Source: Lantana camara
Lineage: Eukaryota; Streptophyta; Magnoliopsida; Lamiales; Verbenaceae
Assembly (NCBI GenBank): GCA_037501455.1
Contig: CM074856.1
Coordinates: forward strand, 46,777,001 to 46,841,000
DNA: 64,000 nucleotides
Direction of reading: 5' to 3'
Positions 49,110 to 60,225 of this stretch are shown piece after piece. The notes beneath the pieces were generated by a model, which did not search any database, was not told the origin of the DNA, and saw only the letters and a program-made list of their open reading frames with translations. Position 1 is the first letter of the stretch; each line of letters starts with the position of its first letter. A program made the position numbers and the translations under genes.

Positions 49110-49184
49110 TGTCCAAAGTCTTGAAAATGATGGAGCTAACGGGCATTACCTCCCTTCAGGGCAAATGGGGTAACGGGCGTTACC
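49110..49184. repeat. Palindromes with GTAAC/GTTAC arms, right part
   Basis: GGTAACGGGCGTTACC at 49169-49184 and GCTAACGGGCATTACC near 49135. Same cluster as 46520-46620 before the solo LTR split it. Confidence 0.8.
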
Positions 49185-50155
49185 CCTGGCAGCAGACGAA
49201 TCCACTGTTTCTTCTCTGTACGTAGCAACAAACCAACAACCACAAGAACAAGATAAACACTATCTAAATCATAGAATTCACCAAAACAACTTAGGAAACG
49301 TATATATGGTTCATATAAGTCACTTAGGCATCAATAAATCCAAGAAACATAGATAGATTCAACAAAATTCTCATATGAAACCCCCAAAATGTTATGTGAT
49401 CAAACATGCTCCAAATTTCATAAACTCAAGTTATATGTGTATGAAACCATCTCAATCATCACAAATACTTCAAAACATGTCATGGTATACATGGAATTCA
49501 TAAGCCCTAACATTTATTTAAATTCTTCAAATAATATATATACATACAAAGCTCACCTCGAAGAAGAAGGAGAAGAGGATGAAGAGGAGATGAAGTCTTG
49601 TATGATTCTTGTGGAAAATGAAAGAAAACCTTGGCTCTTGCAACCCTTGGTGGATCGAGATGGTGAAGAAGAGAAAAAATGAGTGTATATGTCTTGTGTT
49701 GTATGAGAGAAGTAAGGAAGAATGAATGTATATATGTGTATATATGATATATCGATGCAAAAAGGGAAAGAAGAAAGGGAATTTGGAACTTGGTCCTTGG
49801 AAAATTTAAAATAATACAATCAAGTATAAAATGTCTAAGAAGTTATAATCAAGTCCACATAAGTAATTATCAATTAAGTCCAAAGGTTTCAAAAAGTTTT
49901 AATCAAGAACAATTAAACATAAATTTTCATAATTAGAAATAATTAGACACTTAATCACGCTCGAGGAATAAAATATATAACTCACAGAATTGAATTCACG
50001 AAAGGAGAAATTTAAATCACGTAATTCACAAGTATACAAATTAAAATAAAGTAAATTGCGAAATTAAATAGCAAAAAGGAATTAAATAAATCCTAAATCT
50101 TAAGACTCTCACGCGTGGCACGGTACCTGTACGGTCGAGAAGTCAGGGTGTCACA

Positions 50156-50334
50156 TTAGCAATCTTCTTTCCGACTATGAGAGCCTCATACTCGGCCTCA
50201 TTGTTAGTCGCAGGAAACCCTAGGCAAATAGCGAAATCAAGCTCATCTCCATCAGGATTCCCCAGGGACACTCCCTTACCCCCTAAATGTGGTCGATGAG
50301 CCATCGACTGGAAGGATCCAGTGGATAACATCAT
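50156..50334 (-). pseudogene. pol: Additional (archaeal-type) RNase H of the Tat element, truncated
   Basis: Reads ATNNEAEYEALIVGKKIAN, the conserved core of the second RNase H found downstream of the first in Tat elements, preceded by the NPDGDELDFA strand. It is cut at 50155 by the LTR of another element, so the later catalytic residues are absent. Confidence 0.85.
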
Positions 50335-51676
50335 TTCGCGCTCGGAGATACGTCTTTCTCAATCAGGAAATTTGCTAGTACTTATGTTTGGTAGGTCAAT
50401 CTAGGTTGATATGATAGGTCGAACTGCCCTAACTAGACCGCCCACTTTATTAGCCTGCCTGACACATCCGGTTTCTCGAATACTTATCGAAGAGGTTGAT
50501 CTGTGAGGACAGTGATCGAATGTGCTTGAAAATAGGGCTTCAATTTTCAAGCAGTGTGCATAAGGGCCAAGGCGAACTTTTCGATCTCCAAATATCGGGT
50601 CTCTACTTCGTGTAAAATCTTGGTTACGTAATAAACCGCCATGTGCTTCTTATCCCGGACTGCCACTGGGACGGAACTGATAGCTTCATTTGAGATGGCC
50701 AGTTAAAGATACAGTCTCTTACCCGGTTTGGGTTTTGCTAACAAAGGGAGCGACTAGAGGTACTTCTTCAGATCCTCGAATGCCTGCTCGCACTCGTCAG
50801 TCCAATTAAACTCCTTGATGTTTCTCGAAATTTTAAAGAAGGGAAGGCTCTTCTTGGCCAACCGAGAGATGAAACGATTGAGTGATATTATCCGACCGAC
50901 TAGGCATTGTACTTCTTGAATAGTTTTCGGTCCTGAGATATATTGGATAGCCTTGATCTTCTCGGGGCTTGCCTTGATACCTCTTTGGCTTACCATATAT
51001 CCTAAAAACTTGCCTCCTTCAATGCCAAAAGTGCATTTGTCGGGGTTGAGCTTCAAATGGTATTTCCTTAGGAGGTCAAAAGCTCGACCCAGGTCTTCAA
51101 AGTGGTCACATGATTTTTTTCTTTAGACGATCATATCATCTGATGATAGGTCGAGATAATGACTCAGAAATCGATTCACTAACCTTTGATACATAAGTAT
51201 CACCCCATAATTTTCCCTATCTCACTCTCGAAGACTCGATTCACCAACCTTTGATATGTAGCCCCCTCATTTTTTAGCCCGAATGACATCACCTTGGAGT
51301 AATAAATGCCTTTAACGACTATGAAGGCAGTTTTCTTCTCATCCTCGGGAGCCATGAAGATCTGATAACACCCCTGGAACGCATCCATCATGCTCATTAG
51401 TTCACAACCAGCCATTGAGTCGACTAGCCGGTCGATTCGAGACAGTGGATATAGGTCTTTGGGGCATACATTGTTGAGATCGATGAAATCATTACATATT
51501 CTCCACTTTTCCCCGGTTTTGGCTACTAAAATCACGTTGCGAAGCCAGTTAACATAATCTGCTTGAACATGAATAACCCCCTTTGGTATTCTACGTGCAC
51601 TCTTACGTGAACCAATACGTACATTCCGACTACGTACATTCCTACGTGAACCGGGTCTCGGTATAGCTTTTGCCAT
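50335..51676 (-). pseudogene. pol: RT and RNase H of the Tat element, frameshifted
   Basis: 51200-51676 gives the RT N-terminal half ([38 protein letters not shown]). 50754-51056 gives the RT C-terminal part (MKLNPDKCTFGIEGGKFLGY) and connection (SLPFFKISRN). 50335-50753 keeps traces of RNase H in other frames. The active-site YVDD region near 51125-51165 is disrupted: DDMIV remains, but the preceding residues are replaced by an inserted patch copied from elsewhere in this element. Confidence 0.85.
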
Positions 51677-52459
51677 AGTGTATCATCTCATAAATATGAG
51701 TCAGAAATATATGGATATATCCATTTTCTGTCAAAACAGGTTCTGTCTACATTGAGCCCTTTAGCGAATCTGATTATCCTTGCCTTTGTTTATGTCTCGG
51801 GTTGGAACAAATTACTGTAATGCGTCACCGCCTACGGATTAGGCGGTATTTTTCACAAATTTTACGAACGGAAGCTCTTATTTACATATAATATAGCCGG
51901 CCTCGAGCAGTTTATTAACCTCCGCCTCGATGATTTCGTTTCTTTTCACACTCTGGTTTCTTAGTTTTTGCTTGATCGGCATTGAATGATGGGTCGACAT
52001 TCAGGTGATGCATTATGACCCCTACCGAATCCGAGGCACTCCAGGCGAAAACATCTGTATTTTCCTACAAGAACTGGATCAACATGCAATGCTCGGCCTC
52101 TTTGTCGGGCCAAGACACACCTACATGTGTTATTTTTTTCGCTTGTCCCGGAACGAGTTCGATCTCTTTCGTCTGGCTCGATGCCTCAACTCGGCCATCT
52201 ACCAGTTTTCTCTTTTTTGCAGTCAATTTTGAAGTGATCTTGTGAGATCTTTCGGGATCTTGGATATCTCTATCGATCAGAACCTCTTCGTCGAAATTCA
52301 AAATCTGCAGGACCGGGACAACACTTTTGTCTGGGAGCTTTAATTTTTCCATCGAAATCGAGTAGCATGACCAGGCCGTAGGTATATCGCATCTAAGTTC
52401 TCCAATGCCATGTGGAGTGGGAAGTTTGATCATCTGATGATATGTCGAGATAATGACTC
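51677..52459 (-). pseudogene. pol: Protease-RT linker region of the Tat element
   Basis: 52065-52433 reads MIKLPTPHGIGELRCD, a conserved phrase after the Tat protease. Upstream words STYHQMIKLPTP continue to the insertion point at 52459. Nearer the RT the frame is broken. Confidence 0.75.
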
Positions 52460-55045
52460 TGTAGCACCCCTATACGTAGAGATGCCATACCCCCGCACTA
52501 TAGGTCGATCCACATACGAAATGGACAATCCGTACATGAACTAACCTATAGCGAACGGGTGACAAGTAAAAGAAACAGGCTAGCTAGGCGGGACTATACC
52601 CCAAAGCAATACAAACCTAAGACATGAAATTTAAAAGCGGAAGCATTAACTCATTAATACATATAGGTACCATATTTACATCAATAGCATAGATACTAAT
52701 AGGTACCACCATGAATCAATACATTATCATCTTCTATATATCATACATATCAAAATCTCTAGAAGCTAACAATAATCATAATACACTAACTCCGAAATAT
52801 CAACACCAAAACATGAAAGTGTAAGAAGTGCTAGTCAGTCCATGGAAGACTGAGTGAGGAGCATAAATATATATTAGCGCAATTAACATGCAAGTTGTAA
52901 CCTCGGGTAAGGTTTTATAGTTAAAGTAATATAAGTTCATAATAACATAGAACTCGCCCGAGATTACAACTATCAATATTAAATACTTTAATCACTTTCA
53001 TGCGTTCAATACGTGCAATACGTGGCCCGGCAATTGAGGGTAATTCTCCAACCTTCTCCAACCGTGTACAATACATGCTTGCTTTATTAATCAATAAGTG
53101 ATCATGCAATTCATTTATCGTGCAATCGTGCGTATTGTATTAAAGTAAGACAATCAATAAGTGCAATCATGACAATAACCCGAGGACAATCCGTGGTGCC
53201 GGCCCCGTCCCCATTCTCCTTCTTCCTCCGGTTGATGGTGGGATTGCAAGGCCCCACCATCCAATCTCATTGAGCAGAGGGTACATGAATCCCTAAGCCC
53301 GGAACTCCTTCCTCCACTAATCTCCTAGCGGATTCAGGGGTCATCCCAATGTGGTAAGGATAGCATTCGAGTTACCCATCAACCCATGCTTTCCCGGTTG
53401 GCTCAAATCACTATCCTCGGGCCCAACGTGACATATGCTTTACTCGCCAAAACACGATCAATCAATCAATCATGATACATTACTTGCTTTTCATGAACAT
53501 GGCTTGCTTGCAATTGTTATAAGTTTAGAAATCACTATAAATAAATATATATATATACCTTTTTGGCTTGAAATTCCACATAATGGTTATACGGGTTATA
53601 TGTAACTAGCAATTAAATCTCACCTTTACCGACAAAAGACAAGTAGGATACGACCTACGGGGCTTACTCCTCGTCCTGGTGAAGCTGGTCTGTGCAAGAT
53701 AGACGTGTACATGTGAGACATGACTCTAAATGGACCAAATATGACGAACGATGAAAATGCAATGAGATGACGAGCAATACATAATGTGGCATGCAAACAT
53801 CATGTTTTAGCATATAATCAATCATATAATAGCAATTTGGGATCAAATAAATGTTTGGGTTAAAATCCCAAAAATCCAATTTTATGCAGTAGCTTTGCTT
53901 CTGCCCCAGGCCCGGGAACGGCCGTTCCGGATCCCAGTTGAAAATGGGAAGGGCCGTTCCCATGCCCCACTAAAGCGTGCTAGCGTTTTTAAAATAAAAA
54001 CGCGCCTCTTTGCTAGGAACGACCCTTCCGGCACATAGGCCAAAATGGAAACAGCTGTTCCCAGGCTCGTTGGCCTATCCTGACTCAGAAGCGTGGGAGC
54101 GACCGTTCCCGTAATGCCTTATGGCGGGAAGGGCCGTTCCCAGCTTCTGCAAGTTTTAAAAACAGAGCAGAAGTAGGGGAAGCTCACGGCATAACAACAA
54201 AGCTTCAACCAACAAGTGTTAAACCACCAAAAATGCAAGAATTCTGGACAATAAGATGCATATATGATCATAGTACCATAATATCCCTTTTAACCCTTCA
54301 AACAATACATAGTTATCACAATTCAAGAGTTCAAGACCAAGCACATATCAACCTATAAATCCAAGTTCTTCAAGAATTCATGCATTAATTCAAGTTATAA
54401 TCATCTATTCATACTTCAAGTAACATATAATCCATTTATTACATAAATCGTAAACCCTAGCTTCATCATAAATCATCAAAAGTCACATAATCAAGCATAT
54501 ACCCACCTTGAATGAAAGAAATGGATGAAGAAGATGAAGATGGATGATAAGCTTCCAAAACTTGCAATATTTCTTGAAATTCTTGATGGAAAAGATGAAA
54601 ATCTCTTCTTCCCTTTTTACTTGAAGAATCGAGAGCAAGAGGAGTGGATATGTTGGTGAATTTTTGGATGAAATGGATCAAGGAAGCTTGGAGATGCATA
54701 TTATATGATTCACCAATTTTGATTTGTGTGAAATGCATAAATTGCAATTTAATCCCTTGCCTTATGGAGTCATGCAATCAAGTATGTATGGTTTTGAAAT
54801 ATGATTAATTAAGTCCTTGGGAAATTATGCAATTTAGTCCCTAAATTTAGAAAAATGAATAAGTAGGGACAAGTTCGTAATTGAAGCACTCTCAGTAATT
54901 ATTTCATGCAATAAATGTTTTCAAGCTATGAGATAAATTATAAATTTAATATGAATTCATGAAATTGCATGAAAATATGATAAAATATAATTTATAAAAT
55001 TATAATAAACGTAAGAATGTAATTAATGAAATTCGAGGCGTTACA
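52460..55045 (-). repeat. 3' LTR of the non-autonomous element (2586 bp)
   Basis: Compared with 58110-60764 it lacks about 70 bp after a GCTAG word near 52832. The lost part holds the CTAGGCGGGA-type module and the candidate splice acceptor. The donor-like TCAAG|GTGGGTATG (54506) is kept. Confidence 0.92.
53915..54142. repeat. GC-rich palindromes, core CGGCCG with GGAA/TTCC arms
   Basis: Six copies or variants: GGAACGGCCGTTCC at 53915-53928, then near 53946, 54016, 54047, 54085 and 54126. Confidence 0.85.
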
Positions 55046-55075
55046 ATTCTCTCCCTCCCCCCCCCCCCCTAAAAG
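55046..55075 (-). other. Polypurine tract
   Basis: The complement is an AGGGG..GGGAGGGAGAGAAT purine run touching the LTR; it includes a run of about thirteen G. Confidence 0.9.
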
Positions 55076-55126
55076 GACCTGGTCCCCAGGTCCACTGTCA
55101 AGTTCCGAATGATGCACAAGCCATAA

Positions 55127-55203
55127 GAGAACCCCGTCTCTTAAACAAGAAATGAAAGAACCCCGTCTTTCAACAAGAAATGAGAAAACCCCGTCTCTCA
55201 ATA
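55127..55203. repeat. Short tandem repeat, unit about 28 bp, nearly three copies
   Basis: The unit contains AACCCCGTCTCTCAA followed by CAAGAAATGA. It lies between gag and the polypurine tract. Confidence 0.85.
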
Positions 55204-55371
55204 TGCACGAAGGTAATTTAAGGAAACAGATTGTAGAAACAATGGCATAAATGTCACATAGACAAGTAGAATCATATTAATCACATAGGTATTATTCATC
55301 AACAACCAATTTATAACAGACGAGAAATTAAATATACACAATAAGATTCATGATGCACGTGATATGCATGG

Positions 55372-56157
55372 TTAGATGTACCGTTCACCATTGGTTGTGT
55401 CATGCATATAATTGGTACCTTCTTTTTCCATGTCCGGATTCATATTTGCCTTTTTCACCTCCCTCTCAAGAACACATTCTCGAGCCCGAATAAGCAGTCT
55501 CTCATCCCTAGTAGATTTCCCTCGTCGCTTTGAGCATGTGTCTATTTGATGCTGATCGCTCCCACAATACAGGCATAATCCCAACCGTCTTATGCAACCC
55601 TCGTAGGTATGGTTGTCACGTCCACAATAGCTGCAAAGAAGCTTCCCAGAAGATGTTGTTGAAGCTGGGGTATGTGAAGCTGCCGAACTCGATCCAAGTG
55701 ATTTTTTTTTCTTTCGAGATCTTTCTTGAGGTGCCGGGGTATCATAAGAGATAGGTCGCTTTCCTTTGTTGAAGTTTTGCCCTAATTTTGAACCTGAAGC
55801 CTGCCCGGATTGAAGATTAGACCTTCTTGCCTCCAACGAGGTGGTGTCTCGAACTTTCTCTTGGGAGTCACCTGGAATCAGCTCCCACACTCTTTTCATT
55901 TTCTTAACTTGTAACTCGGTGGAATCCTTATTTCCTTCAAAGGATCTTGAGGGTGGTTGATCTTGAAATTCCCTAAATGCTATCGAAATTTGGCCCGGCT
56001 GTGGTGATGAAACTAGTGGCGCTGAGGAAATATACTCTCTTATCATCTGATCAACCAAACAAACCAAGGTATTGAAAAACTCCTGAGGTTGGACCGTAGG
56101 GGGTAAATGTGAGGAAACTCTAGGCACTCGTTCACGATGAGGGCGACCTTGAGACAT
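55372..56157 (-). CDS. gag: Shortened Gag-like protein with two zinc knuckles
   Basis: The ATG at 56155-56157 opens a 261-aa frame. It has the Tekay-type gag N-terminus and FREFQDQPPSRSFEGNKDS, corresponding to the segment before the capsid domain. The capsid domain itself (AEEWL..IPPSAR) is missing. The frame resumes at the basic linker and ends with two knuckles, CSYCGRDNHTYEGC and CLYCGSDQHQIDTC, both CX2CX4HX4C. The remaining frame is open with no stop, unusual for decayed elements, so an RNA-binding product is conceivable. It could also be a chance survivor. Confidence 0.75.
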   Translation of the reverse strand: MSQGRPHRERVPRVSSHLPPTVQPQEFFNTLVCLVDQMIREYISSAPLVSSPQPGQISIAFREFQDQPPSRSFEGNKDSTELQVKKMKRVWELIPGDSQEKVRDTTSLEARRSNLQSGQASGSKLGQNFNKGKRPISYDTPAPQERSRKKKKSLGSSSAASHTPASTTSSGKLLCSYCGRDNHTYEGCIRRLGLCLYCGSDQHQIDTCSKRRGKSTRDERLLIRARECVLEREVKKANMNPDMEKEGTNYMHDTTNGERYI

Positions 56158-58090
56158 CCTGTAATCAAGACACTAGATATGCATGTTGAATTATTATGTC
56201 AATTCACATAACACACTTGGAAGTAATAAAATGCAACATATTGGAACAATTAAGCTCAATCGGGAAGCACACATAAATATAGAAATTTAAAAATTTAAAG
56301 TAGCGTATGAGGCACGTGCTTATGGATGCATTGAACCTGTCACAGTAGTAATGGAAAGATTTATCTCGGCACGTAATTTCTTTATTGGTTGAATTTTAAA
56401 CTCGTCTTGAACCGTTGATTATTTCTTATCTTTCCCACGGTCTTCTAATCTTCAAAATTATCTAGCATCAACTTGGACATTCCCACGGCTCGAGATTATG
56501 ATTTCTGGAACCTAAAGTCTTCTACGCTCATGGAATTAGCATCTTGCCTATTCTTTAGTAATCACTCCCTAATTGTTGCCCGAGTCTTCTTCGTGGTTGT
56601 CACTTTGATCAAGACTTCCTTAGTTTACTCTTTAGGAATTCGAATAATCACCCGAAATCTACCCAACAACTCTTTGCCTTTCTTTATCATTTCCATTTGT
56701 TGCTTCACGTCTTTTAACATGACCTCACAACACGATAATTTAGTTTGGATCTAGAAAATGTCCCAACTAAATAAAACCTTTAGCATTTTTGTCTTCCAAC
56801 TTTATATCCCTTGGAGTGCTGAACTTCTTTTATTCCTTCTTTAGTTGAAGTCCCAAACCATGCTATTTCCCATATTTTATTTTTGCTTCATTTCCACGAA
56901 AGTTAAGCTTTGTTGCCTCTTACCATAATTACCTCCTTGATCAAAATTTCTTGCGATAACTTGTGTAATTGTATGATTTCCCAAACCAGAACCTTTGAGT
57001 TTAAATTCTTGCTCCACTTATGGAATTGATTTCCTGACTTCCCTCGAAAAATCAATCTCTACTTATTACCCCGATTCATCGAGTTGCCACGATGACTGAA
57101 ATTCTTTAAATCTAATCTTTATGAATTGAATAGATTGTAGGACTTGTCTTCTTACTTACCTACTCCTTAAACATATAATTTCCTTTCCCTTGTTTTTCAT
57201 CATCCTTTACCGTTTTCATTTGTTGTACTAGCTCCACATTTCCCACTTTGCGCGCTCTATAAGATAGTTCGACTTGATTCTGGAAAATGAGCTCAATCTA
57301 CCCGATTATAGAATCTCTAGCATCCTAGTCTTCCCATGAATGGTTATTCGATTCTACTAGCTCGATTTGAATTCTCGGAATTGTTTTCTTCTCTTGCTTG
57401 AATTTTGCTTCCCGATTACTGAGCCTTAACTTGACAACACGTCCGAATCTTGAATAATTAGTTCCCTCAATTTTTCCTTTCTTTCTTCCTTAAATGGAAT
57501 AAACTCCCTTGCTCGGTTAATGGACCCCATTTGGTAACACAAGTTCCCATAGTTGATTCTTTTATTCTGGATCTCACTCTTTGAGTCCTAACCCGATGGG
57601 AGAAGTTAATAACCCTCAGATCCATATATAAATTTCCCGACTCATTTCCTCACCCTTCCAAGCTAAAGAAGTAGTACTTGTAATATGCTAAGGTTGTCAT
57701 ACAAGTTGGCCGTGGGTTGATATCATTTCCCTAACCTGTAACTCACAATTTACCTTGAAAATAAATGCATGTGGGTGAGGCGTGCTCATGTCACACAATT
57801 GTCACATAATTGATGACCACAACAAGAATTTAATATAAAATGCAACCAGTACTTTATCAAGTTTTAAAATAAAACACGTTGATCACTTAATTTCAAATAA
57901 TTCAAGATCAATTAATTAACAATTAATAGAAGAAATCAATGCAAGACACAGATTATCAAGTAATTTAATTAATTCAAGAAATTCAAATATATTCAAATAA
58001 CATGCAAGACTCTCAAATTACCAATTACTCTTATGCCGTTCGACCTAGACTTGATACGACACGACACTAGAAGCTCGGTTTTGCAACCGG
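56158..58090 (-). other. Unexplained 1.9-kb leader between PBS and gag
   Basis: The other two Tekay-type elements here have under 250 bp between PBS and gag; this one has about 1.93 kb. The sequence is non-coding, with many CTT/TCC-rich words on the plus strand (56380-57700), and I recognise no family. It could be foreign sequence taken up by the element, or decayed coding sequence. Confidence 0.6.
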
Positions 58091-58102
58091 GCTCTGATAC
58101 CA
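58091..58102 (-). other. Primer binding site, initiator tRNA-Met
   Basis: The minus strand reads TGGTATCAGAGC, 7 bases from the LTR end at 58110. Confidence 0.92.
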
Positions 58103-58541
58103 CCTAAGATGTAGTACCCCTATAAGTAGAGATGCCACACCCCCGCACTATAGGTCGATCCACATATGAAATGGACAATCCGTACATGAACTAACCTATA
58201 GCGAACGAGTGACAAGTAAAAGAAACAGGCTAGCTAGGCGGGACTATACCGCAAAGCAATACAAACCCAAGACATAAAATTTAAAAGCGGAAGCATTAAC
58301 TCATTAATACATATAGGTACCATATTTACATCAATAGCATAGATACTAATAGGTACCACCATGAATCAATACATTATCATCTTCTATATATCATACATAT
58401 CAAAATCTCCAGAAGCTAAGAATAATCATAATACACTAACTCCGAAATATCAACACCAAAACATGAAAGTGTAAGAAGTGCTAGACTCAGTTGGATGAAT
58501 GACACGACTCTGACTCCCGCCTAGCACACGACCGTGACAAC

Positions 58542-60225
58542 CTGAAAGGTGGGGCATCAGTCTATGGAAGACTGAGTGAGGGGCATAAATATATATTAGC
58601 GCAATTAACATGCAAGTTGTAACCTCGGGTAAGGTTTTATAATTAAAGTAATATAAGTTCATAATAACATAGAACTCGCCCGAGATTACAACTATCAATA
58701 TTAAATACTTTAATCACTTTCATGCGTTCAATACGTGCAATACGTGGCCCGGCGAGTGAGGGAAATTCTCCAACCTTCTCCGACCGTGTACAATACATGC
58801 TTGCTTTATTAATCAATAGGTGATCATGCAATTCATTTATCGTGCAATCGTGCGTATTGTATTCAAGTAAGATAATCAATAAGTGCAATCATGACAATAA
58901 CCCGAGGACAATCCGTGGTGCCGGACCCATCCCCAGTCTCCTTCTTCCTCCGGTTGATGGTGGGATTGCAAGGCCCCACCATCCAATCTCATTGAGCAGA
59001 GGGTACATGAATCCCTAAGCTCGGAACTCCTTCCTACACTAATCTCCTAGCGGATTCAGGGGTCATCCCAATGTGGTGAGGATAGCGTTCGAGTTACCCG
59101 TCAGCCCATGCTTTCCCGGTTGGCCCAAATCACTATCCTCGGGCCCAACGTGACATGTTTTACTCGCCAAAACACGATCAATCAATCAATCACGTTACAT
59201 GACTTGCTTTTCATGAACATGGCTTACTTCCAATTGTTATAAGTTTAGAAATCACTATAAATAAATATATATATACCTTTTTGGCTTGAAATTCCAAATA
59301 ATGGTTATACTGGTTCTATGTAACTAGTAATTAAACCTCACCTTTACCGATAAAAGACAAGTAGGATACGACCTACGGGGCTTGCTCCTCGTCCCGGTGA
59401 AGCTGATCTGTGCAAGATAGACGTGTACACGTGAGACATGACTCTAAATGGACCAAATATGACGAACGGCGAAAATGCAACAAGATGATGAGCAATACAT
59501 AATGTGGCATACAAACATCATGTTTTAGCATATAATCAATCATATAATAGCAATTTGGGATCAAATAAGTGTTTGGGTTAAAATCCCAAAAATCCAATTT
59601 TATGCAGTAGCTTTGCTTCAGGCCCAGGCCTGGGAACTGCCATTCCGGATCCTAGTTGAAAATGGGAAGGGTCGTTCCTGTGCCCCACAAAAGCGTGCCA
59701 GAGTTTTTAAAATAAAAGCGCGCCTCTTTGCTGTGAACGACCCTTTCGGCACACAGGCCAAAATGGGAACGACCGTTTCCAGGCTCTCTGGCCTATCCTG
59801 ACTCAGAAGCGTGGGAACGACCATTCCCATAATGCCTTATGGCGGGAAGGGCTGTTCCCAGCTTCTGCAAGTTTTAAAAACAGAGCAGAAGCAGGGGAAG
59901 CTCACGGCATAACAACAGAGCTTCAACCAACAAGTGTTAAACCACCAAAAATGCAAGAATTCTGGACAATAAGATGCATATATGATCATAGTACCATAAT
60001 ATCCCTTTTAACCCTTCAAACTATACATAGTTATCACAATTCAACAGTTTCAAGACCAAGTACATATCAACCTATAAATCCAAGTTCTTCAAGAATTCAT
60101 GCATTAATTCACGTTATAATCATTTATTCATACTTCAAGTAGCATATAATCCATTTATTACATAAATCATAAACCCTAGCTTCATCATAAATCATCAAAA
60201 GTCACATAATCAAGCACATACCCAC
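58542..60225 (-). other. Candidate LTR intron
   Basis: Minus-strand donor ATTCAAG|GTGGGTATG (from 60225); acceptor CCACCTTTCAG|GTTGTC (ending 58542). The hairpin 58558-58574 (CAGTCTATGGAAGACTG) has sense-strand CTGAT about 16 nt from the acceptor. Length 1684 bp; it contains the palindromes at 59632-59862. Confidence 0.6.
59632..59862. repeat. GC-rich palindromes, GGAA/TTCC arms, partly decayed
   Basis: Same array as 53915-54142 in the partner LTR, with extra C to T and G to A changes (for example GGGAACTGCCATTCC near 59632). Confidence 0.8.

Larger units (their letters stand above)
45458..49556 (-). other. Candidate LTR intron (contains the nested solo LTR)
   Basis: Minus-strand donor TTCGAG|GTGAGCTT (from 49556); acceptor TTTGTCCCTCAG|GTTC (ending 45458). 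The hairpin 45482-45498 (CAGTCTCTACAAGACTG) has sense-strand CTGAC about 24 nt from the acceptor. About 1.62 kb without the insertion. TATATA-type words lie upstream of the donor near 49725-49750. Confidence 0.58.
45059..50155 (-). repeat. 5' LTR of the second Tekay-type element, split by a solo LTR
   Basis: The plus strand starts TGTGATGCCC (45059) and ends AGGGTGTCACA (50155). Without the nested solo LTR and TSD it is about 2.6 kb. It inserted into the RNase H region of the Tat element, since 50156 onward is Tat coding sequence. Confidence 0.88.

Noticed and set aside
50156..52459. Endogenous pararetrovirus polymerase
   Set aside because: The extra RNase H, the PR-linker phrase and linked LTR and gag place it in the Tat clade of Ty3 elements; no movement or coat protein is seen.
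53915..54142. Regular palindromes as a CRISPR array
   Set aside because: This is plant DNA, spacing is irregular, repeats vary, and both LTRs carry the same 'spacers'.
54466..54777. 103-aa open frame, repeated at 60185-60496
   Set aside because: It is present twice only because the two LTRs are copies of each other. It spans the candidate donor and has no recognised domain.
56158..58090. Second gene in the non-autonomous element (93-aa frame near 56473 on the plus strand)
   Set aside because: Opposite strand to the element, no recognised domain, and short frames are expected by chance in this stretch.
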